Shown here in pieces: positions 40,701 to 53,000 of a DNA stretch of 64,000 nucleotides. The stretch is from Lamellibrachia satsuma (lineage: Eukaryota > Annelida > Polychaeta > Sabellida > Siboglinidae): the NCBI GenBank assembly GCA_033239005.1, contig BSQZ01000098.1:502501-566500 (forward strand), read 5' to 3'. Position 1 is the first letter of the stretch. The number at the start of each line of letters is the position of its first letter. The notes under the pieces were generated by a model. That model ran no database searches and was not told the DNA's origin. It saw only the letters and a program-made list of their open reading frames with translations. A program made the translations under genes and the position numbers.

Positions 40701-43700
40701 AGGGGAAATGGGTCAAGAGTGTAGAGGGGTCAAGAGAGAGGATAGGGGTCAAGAGAGGGGAGATGGGTCAAGATAGGGGAGATGGGTCAAGACAGGGGAG
40801 ATGGAAGACATTATTATACAGAGTTCATTTTATTATCTTACATTTTGTCAAATGTAACTGTAAGTCTCAGACCTGATTGTCCAAGGCACCAGGCAGTGGC
40901 TACTGTCTGTACTGCGTGGACTGCTTCACCATTGCAGTGGGAGTGACAACAGTTTCCAGGCTGGCTCCAGACTGGCTCCAGGCTGTCTCCAGACTGTCTC
41001 CAGACTGGCTCCAGGCTGGCTCCAGACTGGCTCCAGACTGTCTCCAGGCTAGCTCCAGGCTGCCTCCAGACTGTCTCCAGACTGGCTCCAGGTTGGCGTC
41101 AAACTGGGAAGACTGTTATTTAACCACTTTTGGACATTACAATTGTCATGACTGGTAAGTAACTGTAATCACTGTTGACACTGTAAATGTGTCTACATAA
41201 TGTGTATACATAATATGTGCACATATTATGTGTACATGTACATAATATGTGTACATGTCTGCTTTTATGTAATGTGTGTACATAATGTTGCTTTTCAATA
41301 TACAGTTGATTCACCGGTTGCATTGTTTCATTGCTTATAGTAGTCGTAGTCTTTCTTAGATGAATGACGGCAGTAGTGGTAGCATACAGCCTTTCTTAGA
41401 TGAATGACGGCAGTAGTGGTAGCATGCAGCCTTTCTTAGATGAATGACGGCAGTAGTGGTAGCATACAGCCTTTCTTAGATGAATGACGGCAGTAGTGGT
41501 AGCATACAGCCTTTCTTAGATGAATGACGGCAGTAGTGGTAGCATGCAGTCTTTCTTAGATGAATGACGGCAGTAGTGGTAGCATACAGCCTTTCTTAGA
41601 TGAATGACAGCAGTAGTGGTAGCATGCAGCCTTTCTTAGATGAATGACGGCAGTAGTGGTAGCATGCAGCCTTTCTTAGATGAATGACGGCAGTAGTGGT
41701 AGCATGCAGCCTTTCTTAGATGAATGACGGCAGTAGTGGTAGCATGCAGCCTTTCTTAGATGAATGACGGCAGTAGTGGTAGCATGCAGCCTTTCTTAGA
41801 TGAATGACGGCAGTAGTGGTAGCATGCAGCCTTTCTTAGATGAATGACGGCAGTAGTGGTAGCATGCAGCCTTTCTTAGATGAATGACGGCAGTAGTGGT
41901 AGCATGCAGCCTTTCTTAGATGAATGACGGCAGTAGTGGTAGCATGCAGCCTTTCTTAGATGAATGACGGCAGTAGTGGTAGCATGCAGCCTTTCTTAGA
42001 TGAATGACGGCAGTAGTGGTAGCATGCAGCCTTTCTTAGATGAATGACGGCAGTAGTGGTAGCATGCAGCCTTTCTTAGATGAATGACGGCAGTAGTGGT
42101 AGCATGCAGCCTTTCTTAGATGAATGACGGCAGTAGTGGTAGCATGCAGCCTTTCTTAGATGAATGACGGCAGTAGTGGTAGCATGCAGCCTTTCTTAGA
42201 TGAATGACGGCAGTAGTGGTAGCATGCAGCCTTTCTTAGATGAATGACGGCAGTAGTGGTAGCATGCAGCCTTTCTTAGATGAATGACGGCAGTAGTGGT
42301 AGCATGCAGCCTTTCTTAGATGAATGACGGCAGTAGTGGTAGCATGCAGCCTTTCTTAGATGAATGACGGCAGTAGTCGTAGCATGCAGCCTTTCTTAGA
42401 TGAATGACGGCAGTAGTGGTAGCATGCAGCCTTTCTTAGATGAATGACGGCAGTAGTCGTAGCATGCAGCCTTTCTTAGATGAATGACGGCAGTAGTCGT
42501 AGCATGCAGCCTTTCTTAGATGAATGACGGCAGTAGTCGTAGCATGCAGCCTTTCTTAGATGAATGACGGCAGTAGTCGTAGCATGCAGCCTTTCTTAGA
42601 TGAATGACGGCAGTAGTCGTAGCATGCAGCCTTTCTTAGATGAATGACGGCAGTAGTCGTAGCATGCAGCCTTTCTTAGATGAATGACGGCAGTAGTCGT
42701 AGCATGCAGCCTTTCTTAGATGAATGACGGCAGTAGTCGTAGCATGCAGCCTTTCTTAGATGAATGACGGCAGTAGTCGTAGCATGCAGCCTTTCTTAGA
42801 TGAATGACGGCAGTAGTCGTAGCATGCAGCCTTTCTTAGATGAATGACGGCATGAGTCGTAGCATGCAGCCTTTCTTAGATGAATGACGGCATGAGTCGT
42901 AGCATGCAGCCTTTCTTAGATGAATGACGGCAGTAGTCGTAGCATGCAGCCTTTCTTAGATGAATGACGGCAGTAGTCGTAGCATGCAGCCTTTCTTAGA
43001 TGAATGACGGCAGTAGTGGTAGCATGCAGCCTTTCTTAGATGAATGACGGCAGTAGTGGTAGCATGCAGCCTTTCTTAGATGAATGACGGCAGTAGTGGT
43101 AGCATGCAGCCTTTCTTAGATGAATGACGGCAGTAGTGGTAGCATGCAGCCTTTCTTAGATGAATGACGGCAGTAGTGGTAGCATGCAGCCTTTCTTAGA
43201 TGAATGACGGCAGTAGTCGTAGCATGCAGCCTTTCTTAGATGAATGACGGCAGTAGTCGTAGCATGCAGCCTTTCTTAGATGAATGACGGCAGTAGTGGT
43301 AGCATGCAGCCTTTCTTAGATGAATGACGGCAGTAGTGGTAGCATGCAGCCTTTCTTAGATGAATGACGGCAGTAGTCGTAGCATGCAGCCTTTCTTAGA
43401 TGAATGACGGCAGTAGTCGTAGCATGCAGCCTTTCTTAGATGAATGACGGCAGTAGTCGTAGCATGCAGCCTTTCTTAGATGAATGACGGCAGTAGTCGT
43501 AGCATGCAGCCTTTCTTAGATGAATGACGGCAGTAGTCGTAGCATGCAGCCTTTCTTAGATGAATGACGGCAGTAGTCGTAGCATGCAGCCTTTCTTAGA
43601 TGAATGACGGCAGTAGTCGTAGCATGCAGCCTTTCTTAGATGAATGACGGCAGTAGTGGTAGCATACAGCCTTTCTTAGATGAATGACGGCAGTAGTCGT

Positions 43701-44001
43701 AGCATACAGCCTTTCTTAGATGAATGACGGCAGTAGTGGTAGCATACAGCCTTTCTTAGATGAATGACGGCAGTAGTGGTAGCATACAGCCTTTCTTAGA
43801 TGAATGACGGCAGTAGTCGTAGCATACAGTCTTTCTTAGATGAATGACGGCAGTAGTCGTAGCATACAGCCTTTCTTAGATGAATGACGGCAGTTTCAGA
43901 GTTTCAATGAAAACATTCTGTCTGACATCAACAACATATTTTTTGTGACAACTTTATTTTGTGTTTCCCTTTTAAACTGGTACAACATCACTACTCACAT
44001 T

Positions 44002-44083
<82 letters not shown>

Positions 44084-47000
44084 ACTGAGATGAAATGATC
44101 TTAAATAATTTTCAAACATATTCAACAAATCCATAGAACCTACAAAAAAAAAACGCATCCATATATGATCTTACCATTACCAACATTTTTCTTAACAATT
44201 ATTTCTCTATGTCATAATTATTCAGATACATGCAATGTAATGTCATGTCACATTTTCTTGTAGATTATATAACAAGGACAATCCACATATTTAATGGGTT
44301 ATGTATAACAGCAAATACTGTTACATAACAACTAAAGAAGACGTCTACAATCTTGATATTTCAAACTTATAAACATGCAAAATCAAAGGGAGATTTATCA
44401 TTAATTAACCCTGTTATAAAATAGGAAGTTTATGACATTTGAAGAAGCCCGAAACGCCTGTTCTTATGAAGTCATACTGATCTGGTCTAGTACTGACTAT
44501 CAGTATCACTAATAACAACATTATTCACATGCACATGTTGATAACAACATCATTCACATGCACATGTTGATAACAACATCACTCACATGCATATGCTGAT
44601 AACAACATCATTCACATGCTGATAACAACATCATTCACATAAACATGTTGATAACAACATCATTCACATGAACATGTTGATAACAACATCATTCACATGT
44701 ACATGTTGATGACAACATCATTCACATCACATTCACATTGTTGTGTCTAACAAACTAATGTCATGGAACACTCATTAAAGTGTTTAACAAATTAATGTCA
44801 TGGAACACTCATTAAAGTGTTTAACAAATTAATGTCATGGAACACTCATTAAAGTGTTTAACAAATTAATGTCATGGAACACTCATTAAAGTGTTTAATT
44901 AACGTGATGAGAACATTCAGCTTCATCATTCAACACGACTGGGTCAGACTCAACTAGAAATTATCTGAAGACAATCATAGGATTCATACTTCAAGTGTCA
45001 ATGAAATGTCAATTTGACAAAACAGTGTCCTGTACACTGCAGCACAGCGTCCTGTACACTGCAGCACAGTGTCCTGTACACTGCGGCACAGTGTCCTGTG
45101 CACTGCGGCACAGTGTCCTGTGTACTGCGGCACAGTGTCCTGTGTACTGCGGCACAGTGTCCTGTACACTGCGGCACAGTGTCCTGTACACTGCGGCACA
45201 GTGTCCTGTGCACTGCGGCACAGTGTCCTGTGCACTGCGGCACAGTGTCCTGTGTACTGCGGCACAGTGTCCTGTACACTGCGGCACAGTGTCCTGTACA
45301 CTGCGGCACAGTGTCCTGTGCACTGCGGCACAGTGTCCTGTGCACTGCGGCACAGTGTCCTGTGCACTGCGGCACAGTGTCCTGTGCACTGCGGCACAGT
45401 GTCCTGCACACTGCGGCACAGTGTCCTGTGCACTGCGGCACAGTGTCCTGTGCACTGCGGCACAGTGTCCTGTGCACTGCGGCACAGTGTCCTGTGCACT
45501 GCGGCACAGTGTCCTGTGCACTGCAACACAGTGTCCTGTGCACTGCGGCACAGTGTCCTGTGCACTGCGGCACAGTGTCCTGTGCACTGCGGCACAGTGT
45601 CCTGTACACTGCGGCACAGTGTCCTGTACATGATCAATGTTAATCCAACCACATCAGAAGAATGACAACAGGATATACAAGATCCAAGTATGTCAGTGAT
45701 TTCCCAACCACGGTATTCACATCCTTAATAATCATCAATAAAGCCTGCTTTTAAGGCCCACCATGTCTTGTAAGGCCCACCATGTCTTGTAAGGCCCACC
45801 ATGTCTTGTAAGGCCCACCATGATGCCTCTTGTTTCCTGTAGATCCCTATTCCTTCCATCCCTTCTTCAGCTGCACAAATGCACTTTTCCCAGGCTGATC
45901 GAATTCCCCTAGGTCATCCTGTGGTACTGTCATATGAATACAGGAGGCGCCACTGTTCCCTAACAAACTGTGGCTGACACTGCACGCTCGCCTTTTCTTC
46001 ACCTGATTTGTTATACCAAATCGCTCCTCCGTAACATCAATTTGAGTTGGCTCTGTAGCACTCTGAATGCATGCGTTAGTGGATATGTTACTGTATGTCT
46101 CGTATAAGGAGGGGAAGAGCTCGTTGTTATGCCAAGTGTCCAGTGACTCTGATGAAGTCTTCCTCGGATGTACTTTCATGATATAGAACTGACACTTCCC
46201 GCACAGATAGGGCATGATATGTATCGACAGATACAATGCGATCTCGGCGGTGTTCCAATACGGCGGTGTCTGTGTGATGCTGTCAGACACAGTCGGCTCG
46301 TCACTGGTGAGATCAGATGTAGACCAGTTGTCTGGGACCCCCTCACTCCCGTACCTATGTTCTGCGTCCTCAGATGATTCACCAAACAGACCGTTCACGT
46401 CAATGCACAAATTCTGTTGTGAATCCCTGAAGGGGAAGTTGTACTTGAATTCATCCTCCTCGAAGCTGGGGAGGTATGCTGGTACACTTGTACATCGGTA
46501 CATGGACGATTCATCATTGGAATGCTTTGAGTTACTTTCAATGTCATCCTGCACTTCTGAACTACTCAGCCATTGTTCTGTGTCATAATATGTTGTCGAG
46601 CATGCTGATGCTCCTTCAGAGCTGTCATCGTGGTAACAGGTGTCATTGGGGATGACCAAAGTTGTCTGTTGCACTGAGCTCTCAGCGTCGTCCACTAGTA
46701 AATCCATGTCCCTGATCTCTTCCTGGATGTCCAGACAGTCTACCTCTATGACAGTCACTGGGGAGATGGTCATGGGTGAGCGACTGGGGGAGGACAGGCT
46801 TGAGTTTCGGCTGACCGACAAGAGTGACTCAGATATCGACTGGAACCCAGAGTCGTTGACTTTGGTGGGAGCGAGGCACTGTGGATTGTTGAGGATATTG
46901 TCGACTTCAAGGCTGTCTGAGTGGTGAAGGCTGCTGCTGCTACTACTACTACTCACTACAATAAAAGGCAGCCCTGTAGATGACAGACTGCAATGTGATG

Positions 47001-50000
47001 AACGTGGAGGTTCTTCTTCACTGATGATGGTTGTGAAGCCTTTGTACGTCTTCACATCTTGATGCTCCTTCATCACCCAGTGGTGCTCAGTGGGCACCTC
47101 GCATCCTTCCTCAGTCTCAGTCTTCTTCACCGGGACATCACCTAAACTCGGCTGATTCCAGCCCTCTCCCAGATCATCTATTATTAAGTCTCCCTCTTCT
47201 GGCCAACCCTGCTCTCCCAGACTGTCATCAGCAGTCCCTTTTCCCATCTCCTCTCCCTGCTCCTTGGTTTCCACCACTGGGACTGTAGATGGCACCCCAG
47301 TGTCCTGACATTTGACCGGTACCCCAGTGACCGTGGGTTCCTGCAGGATGGTGGCGAGACTTCGACTGCGTTGAGATGCGAACCGTTCCCATCGCTTCTT
47401 CCTCAGTTTCTCCTGCTGTGAGCTGAGCAGCAGCATTGGGTTCCTCTCAGGCACAGACCTCAACTCATGACCTTTCTGCACCTGCCATCCATTGCCTGAA
47501 GGCACGGTCTCATCATACATGTTATCTGCTACAGAACTCTGCTTGTGCTGCAACAAACTGCCTTCACTGAATTCGCCCCCACCGTTGCTGTTGTCACCAG
47601 AGAACTCATTCTCTGACCTGCCGGGCAGGTGCTCCTGCGTCATCTGGCGGAGACGGAAATCAACAGCATCGTTGATCCATTGCTGACTTACATGCTCATA
47701 ATGCTGGTCCTGAATGTGACGAGTCTTCTCCACCCAGTCATGCAGGAATCTCTTCGGAATGAAGTGATCTGACTGGCAGAATCCAAGGTTCATCAACACG
47801 TCCTCGGCCGGCAGGGGCATCGGGATGGACAAGCGGTCATCTCTCAAGTCTCTTCTGTCTGGCCGGCCCTGGTCACTCACTGCAGTGTGCATGTGAGACA
47901 TCTCGCAGTCAGTGGACAAGGATCCAGTGCTGGTGCTGAAGGAACTCTGAGAAGACAGGTTCGACGTCCTGTGTCTTTGTAAAAACTGGCGGGGTAGGGA
48001 CGTCTTGCTCCCAGTGTTCACCCTGTCTTTTGGTGCCCTTCCATAGAACCCACGGGAGGTGGGTTTATTGCCTTGCCACTGGGCCCTATCTTCCCTCTGC
48101 CATCCCACGAACTGCTGACGTCCTTCCTCAGGGAAGAAATTTTTTCTGTAAAACCCATGTTGGTCCAGTGTCCCTGAGGTCACTGAGCCATGATCGATGC
48201 TAGACACCGATGAACAGGAAGATTCATATGTGTTTTGTCGCGGCCGGTGCATTGTTGTGGTTGTCAACTCAACCGTGTGAACAAATTGTCCTGGATATCA
48301 CAAGTCTGTCACTCTCAGGCCACCTACAAAACACAAATGTGACACATGTTGTTATATGAGACATCTGACAAGTCACTGAACACTTAGTAGCAGTCATCGG
48401 GAAGAACTCCGGGTGTGTGAAACTACCTTCTGTTACGATCCATATTCTTACGGCTCAGTGATATAATACTGACTTCACAATCAAAATTCACTGCCAAGTG
48501 TTCAAACATTCCACTGAAGCAAATGTTAATATTTCGACCTTAGACGTACAAGAACTTTGAATGAACGATACACCACATCTTGCTGGCTGCACCGCGCCAT
48601 GTGTGATCAGTGATTGTAGGAGGTAGGGCATGTGTAGGGTATGTGTAGGGTATGTGTAGGGCATGTGTAGGGCATTTGTAGCACCACTGTCCTATGAGAC
48701 CTGATCATTCTGACTACTTGATGCACATTCTGAGAAGACAACAGTGAATCATGAGTGCAAACAACTTCCATCATCTAACAAGACACAGATATTATAAGGG
48801 AGAATTAATGTTTTAACAACTCCAAATAATAGGTTTGTAGAAAACAAGATAAAATCCAAGAACTTTCAAAATCTTAAAGAAGCCCAACAACTTTGCACTA
48901 ACCACTACTGACAATAGGGATTCTACATTTTGAGATCCCCAATCCCAAGTAGACCTATGTAGGGAAGAGGAAGTTGTATTTGTGGATTTGTGGGGATGTT
49001 TTGTTGGGAGGGCTGACGTGTTCATGAGGGACGGGCTTCATCTAAGTGGAAGGGTGCAGCAGTGTTTGTGGATGAACTCTCAGCAACAGTCGACAGTGGC
49101 ATGGGTAACATCAAAACTATTTTTGGTAGTAAACATTGTTTAAACTAGAAGCGCAGTGGGGTTACTCAGAGGTGCCTCAAACAGGACAAGAGGCCACAAC
49201 ACAAACCAGTAACAAAATGTCTGCAAAACATTTCTGAAGCTGCTCAAATGCATAGTAAATAAGAAAAACAAATTAAACATTATTGTAGAAGATATTGACC
49301 CTCATATAATTGAAATAACTGAATCATGGGCCAGCATAGACATAACAGATGCTGAATTAGGACTGACAGGTTATGTACTGTTTAGGAGAGATCGAATAGG
49401 AAGAAGGGGAGGGGGAGTCATTTTATATATTAAAGAATCTATTCAGGTTTATAAAATAAATTTAGAAAGGGAAGCAGATTGCGATGAAGCTGTCTAGTGC
49501 AATATAGTTACAGGAAATTCAACAGTAACTATTGGATTAGTTTACCGAAGTCCAAACATAAATGAAGAGGATAACACAAAAATACAAACTGCTATAAAGG
49601 AAGTGAGTAAAGGGGAAGGTATCATAATGGGAGATTTTAACCACATACATATAAAATGAAAATCTGTAGAGAGTACAGGGGGTGATGACCAACAGTTTCT
49701 ATTTTTAATACAGGATAGCTTCCTTACTCAACACGTAACCAACCAGGGGAGAGAATGTATTAGATATAGTTCTGTCTTCACAAAATGAATTAGTGGACAA
49801 TGTCAAAATACATGAACCATTGGGTAACAGTGATCATAATCAAATAAATTTTGACATCAAAGTAAAATCAGAAAGTAAAAATAAAAAAAACGTATAGGAG
49901 AAACTTCCACAAAGGTAAATATAAAGATACGAGAGAATACTTAGCAAAGCTAGATTGGAATAACATGCAGAGAAGTAATACAGAAACTGAATACTGGAAC

Positions 50001-53000
50001 ATTCTAAAATATGAAATTGAGAGTATCATTGATCAATTTGTTCCCTTGAAAAAATAAAACGGTCTAGAAAGAAACACTTGTCAAAAAAGCTATTAGTAAA
50101 ATAGCATACAAGCAAACTATGTGGAGGGTTTATAGGCGTAGCAGAAAGGATGAAGACTACACAAATTACAAAGAGGCACTTAATGCAGCTACAAATGAAA
50201 TTAGACAATCTAAAAGAAGCTATGAACCAACATGTAACATGAAAAATGACAGCAAGAGTTTTTATGCATATGTCAGGAGTAAACAAAACGTACAAGACAA
50301 GAACCTCTAGAAGACAGTGCTGGAAATATAATATCACAAGGTTTTTAATGGCAGTAGACCTAAATGGATATTTCAGTTCAGTGTTTACCAGAGAGGATAA
50401 TAGTTCATTACCAGTATCAGATGCTAAATTTAAGGAGGCTAAATCGGACTATTTAGGCAGTTAGTAGTAATTCCAGAAATGGTATCTAAGAAAATAAAAG
50501 CAATGAAGGATAATAAATCAACTGGAGTGGATGGAATTCTGCTCAAACTACTAATGAAAACAGTAGAACAAATTAATATACCACTTGCAAGAGTGTTCTA
50601 CTTGTCATTAAAAGAGGGAGTGGTTCCTTCTGAATGGAAAGAAGCAAACATCATACCATTATTTAAAAAGGGTTCGAGAAATAAGTCAGAGACCAGACCA
50701 GTGAGTTTAACATCAGTGATTTGTATATTATTACAAAGCTTAATTAAAGACCATATGGTAGACTTCTTTCTTAGGCATAAATTATTAAACCCATCTCAAC
50801 ATGGATTCCTAAAAGCGAGGTCATGCTTAACAAATATGTTGTGTTTTTTGGAAGAAATCACTAAGTGGATAGACGAGGGATCGCCAGTAGATTGATTATA
50901 TATTTATTGTTCTTAGTATATATCAGTAACTTAGACGATAATATAACATGCAACATGCTGAAATTTGCGGATGACACATTTACAAAACGACCTAGACAAA
51001 TTAGTTAAATGGTCTGAAAAATGGCAGATGTTATTCAAATTTGGACATATTGTTCTAGGTACTATTGTAAAAGAAAAGGACTTAGGAGTAATAAGCGCTG
51101 ATATGAAAGTTTCAGAGCAGTGTCGTATTGCAGCTTCAAAGGGTAATCAAATTCTTGGATTGATTAGAAGAAATCTAACATATAAGGACAAAAAGCAATA
51201 GTTAAGCCTCGTTTAGAATACTGTATACAAGTGTGGAGATGATTGAAATGATTCCAGAACTGGGAGACTTAGATATGAAGAACGCCTAAAAGAATGTGGT
51301 TTAACAACCCTAGAGACAAGGATGCTAAGAGGAGATCAAACTGAAGTTTTTAAGATATTGAATGAGTATGAAAATATTTTTTATCAATCAAGAAAGATAG
51401 TAGAACTTTCTTGAGTGATAAAAAATTCTTGGGTAACATTAGTAAAGGATAATAAATTCTTAGGTAACATTAGTAAAGGATCAATGTAGATTGGATATGA
51501 GGAAGTACTCATTCTCACAGAGGACAATAAATTAATGGAACAAACTGTCTACAGATTGTGTAACTGCTAGCAGCGTGAATATGTTTAAAAACAAGGTTGA
51601 CACATATCTCAGGAGGGCAGATTACACATAGATAACAAAAATTTGGATTCTCGATAAGCCAATCGCTTCCTTGTCCACTTGCCATCTGGGCCTTTGCCTT
51701 GGATGGCAATATTGTTAAATCTTATTAAATCTAGACCTGAACTGACACTGGACAGATTACAGAATCAATATTCTAACCTCTCCCTACATGACAATTCTCC
51801 AATATAGATAAAACATCACCCAATACAGACCTCAGTCCAAGGACTTGACCAACACCACTGAATCACACCTGTATGTGGACATATTGACCACTAATGACCA
51901 GACAGCAACATCGCCACAAATGGACTAAGAGTGTTAGCAAACATAACTATAAATGCCGTTGTTATTAGCAACTCTTGTAGTTTCACCAGGAAATCATTAC
52001 TTGCAGCCAACAGATCTGATGAAATATATTGAAATAACACTTTATAAACAACTAACTGCAGTAAAACTTTCTGAAGATCAATATTTAATTAATATAACAT
52101 GGCTCGAATTTCTTCATGCTTTCTCAATTTAAACTTTTCATTTGAAAATTACACAAAACAACAGATTTACCATCACTATATAGAAATAAGAGAATCAACC
52201 GAGAGAAGACAAAACAGAAAGACAAAACAGAGCACTTGGATATGAAACCATGCTAAACATTTCATTATTGACTACCTACCAATAAAGAGATCACTTTGTC
52301 TTGGAACTGTCAGAGAACGCCTCAGTGCGTGAACTAGTCACCACCTCCACTGACGTTCGGCTTGATACTCTTTGAAAGCTGAGGACTAGTGAGTCTTTAT
52401 AAAGGGACATCCAGAGTTACTATAGCAACAGTGAGACTTTTGTAGACATGTTGTTGACAGGATAAAGAGAAGGACATGGGAGCTGGGTGTCATCAGATCA
52501 GACAGAGGTGACAATTGATGCTAACACAGAGATGATGTCAACTGAGTCAAACAGCATGAGAAGTGCATAAGCAAGTACCAAACAGTTAAAACATTGTGCA
52601 GTGGACGGACATCCATATTGTACTAATGAAAATAAAAACGCAGTAATCAATTACACTATAATCATAATTTATTACACTATAAGCTGGTATCATTACCACA
52701 AACTGTCTCAACAGTTTTCATGTTCTGTAACTACTTTGTGAAATCAATCCTCATTTTTGCCACTAAAGAATTCCTGTTTAACTAATTGTTTCCCGTTTTA
52801 CGATTATTTAAACAATAACATAAAAATATAATATCATATAATAACGTAATGATAAAAGATAATTACACTTACCATATTGTTGCCTATTGTTCCCACTGGA
52901 GGGATGACCTTTAGCTTCAAAAGATGGCCACATGAGTGTCACTCTCTAAGTTGCAGCATTACAAGATGCCATAGTAAAAAGAACCAACTGTGGCAATGTT

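Noticed and set aside
40620..40910. Possible extra exon of the coiled-coil gene between exons 3 and 4
   Set aside because: Candidate donor-like sites exist near 40660 and 40874, but no stop-free frame with a proper acceptor and matching phase was found; exons 3 and 4 already fit.
45009..45665. Six overlapping open frames of about 200 codons
   Set aside because: 22-bp repeat open on both strands; no unique sequence, and it lies downstream of a real gene.
48253..48267. TTG at 48267 as start of the ITPRID-like protein
   Set aside because: Animals rarely start at TTG; an ATG follows at 48252 in the same frame.
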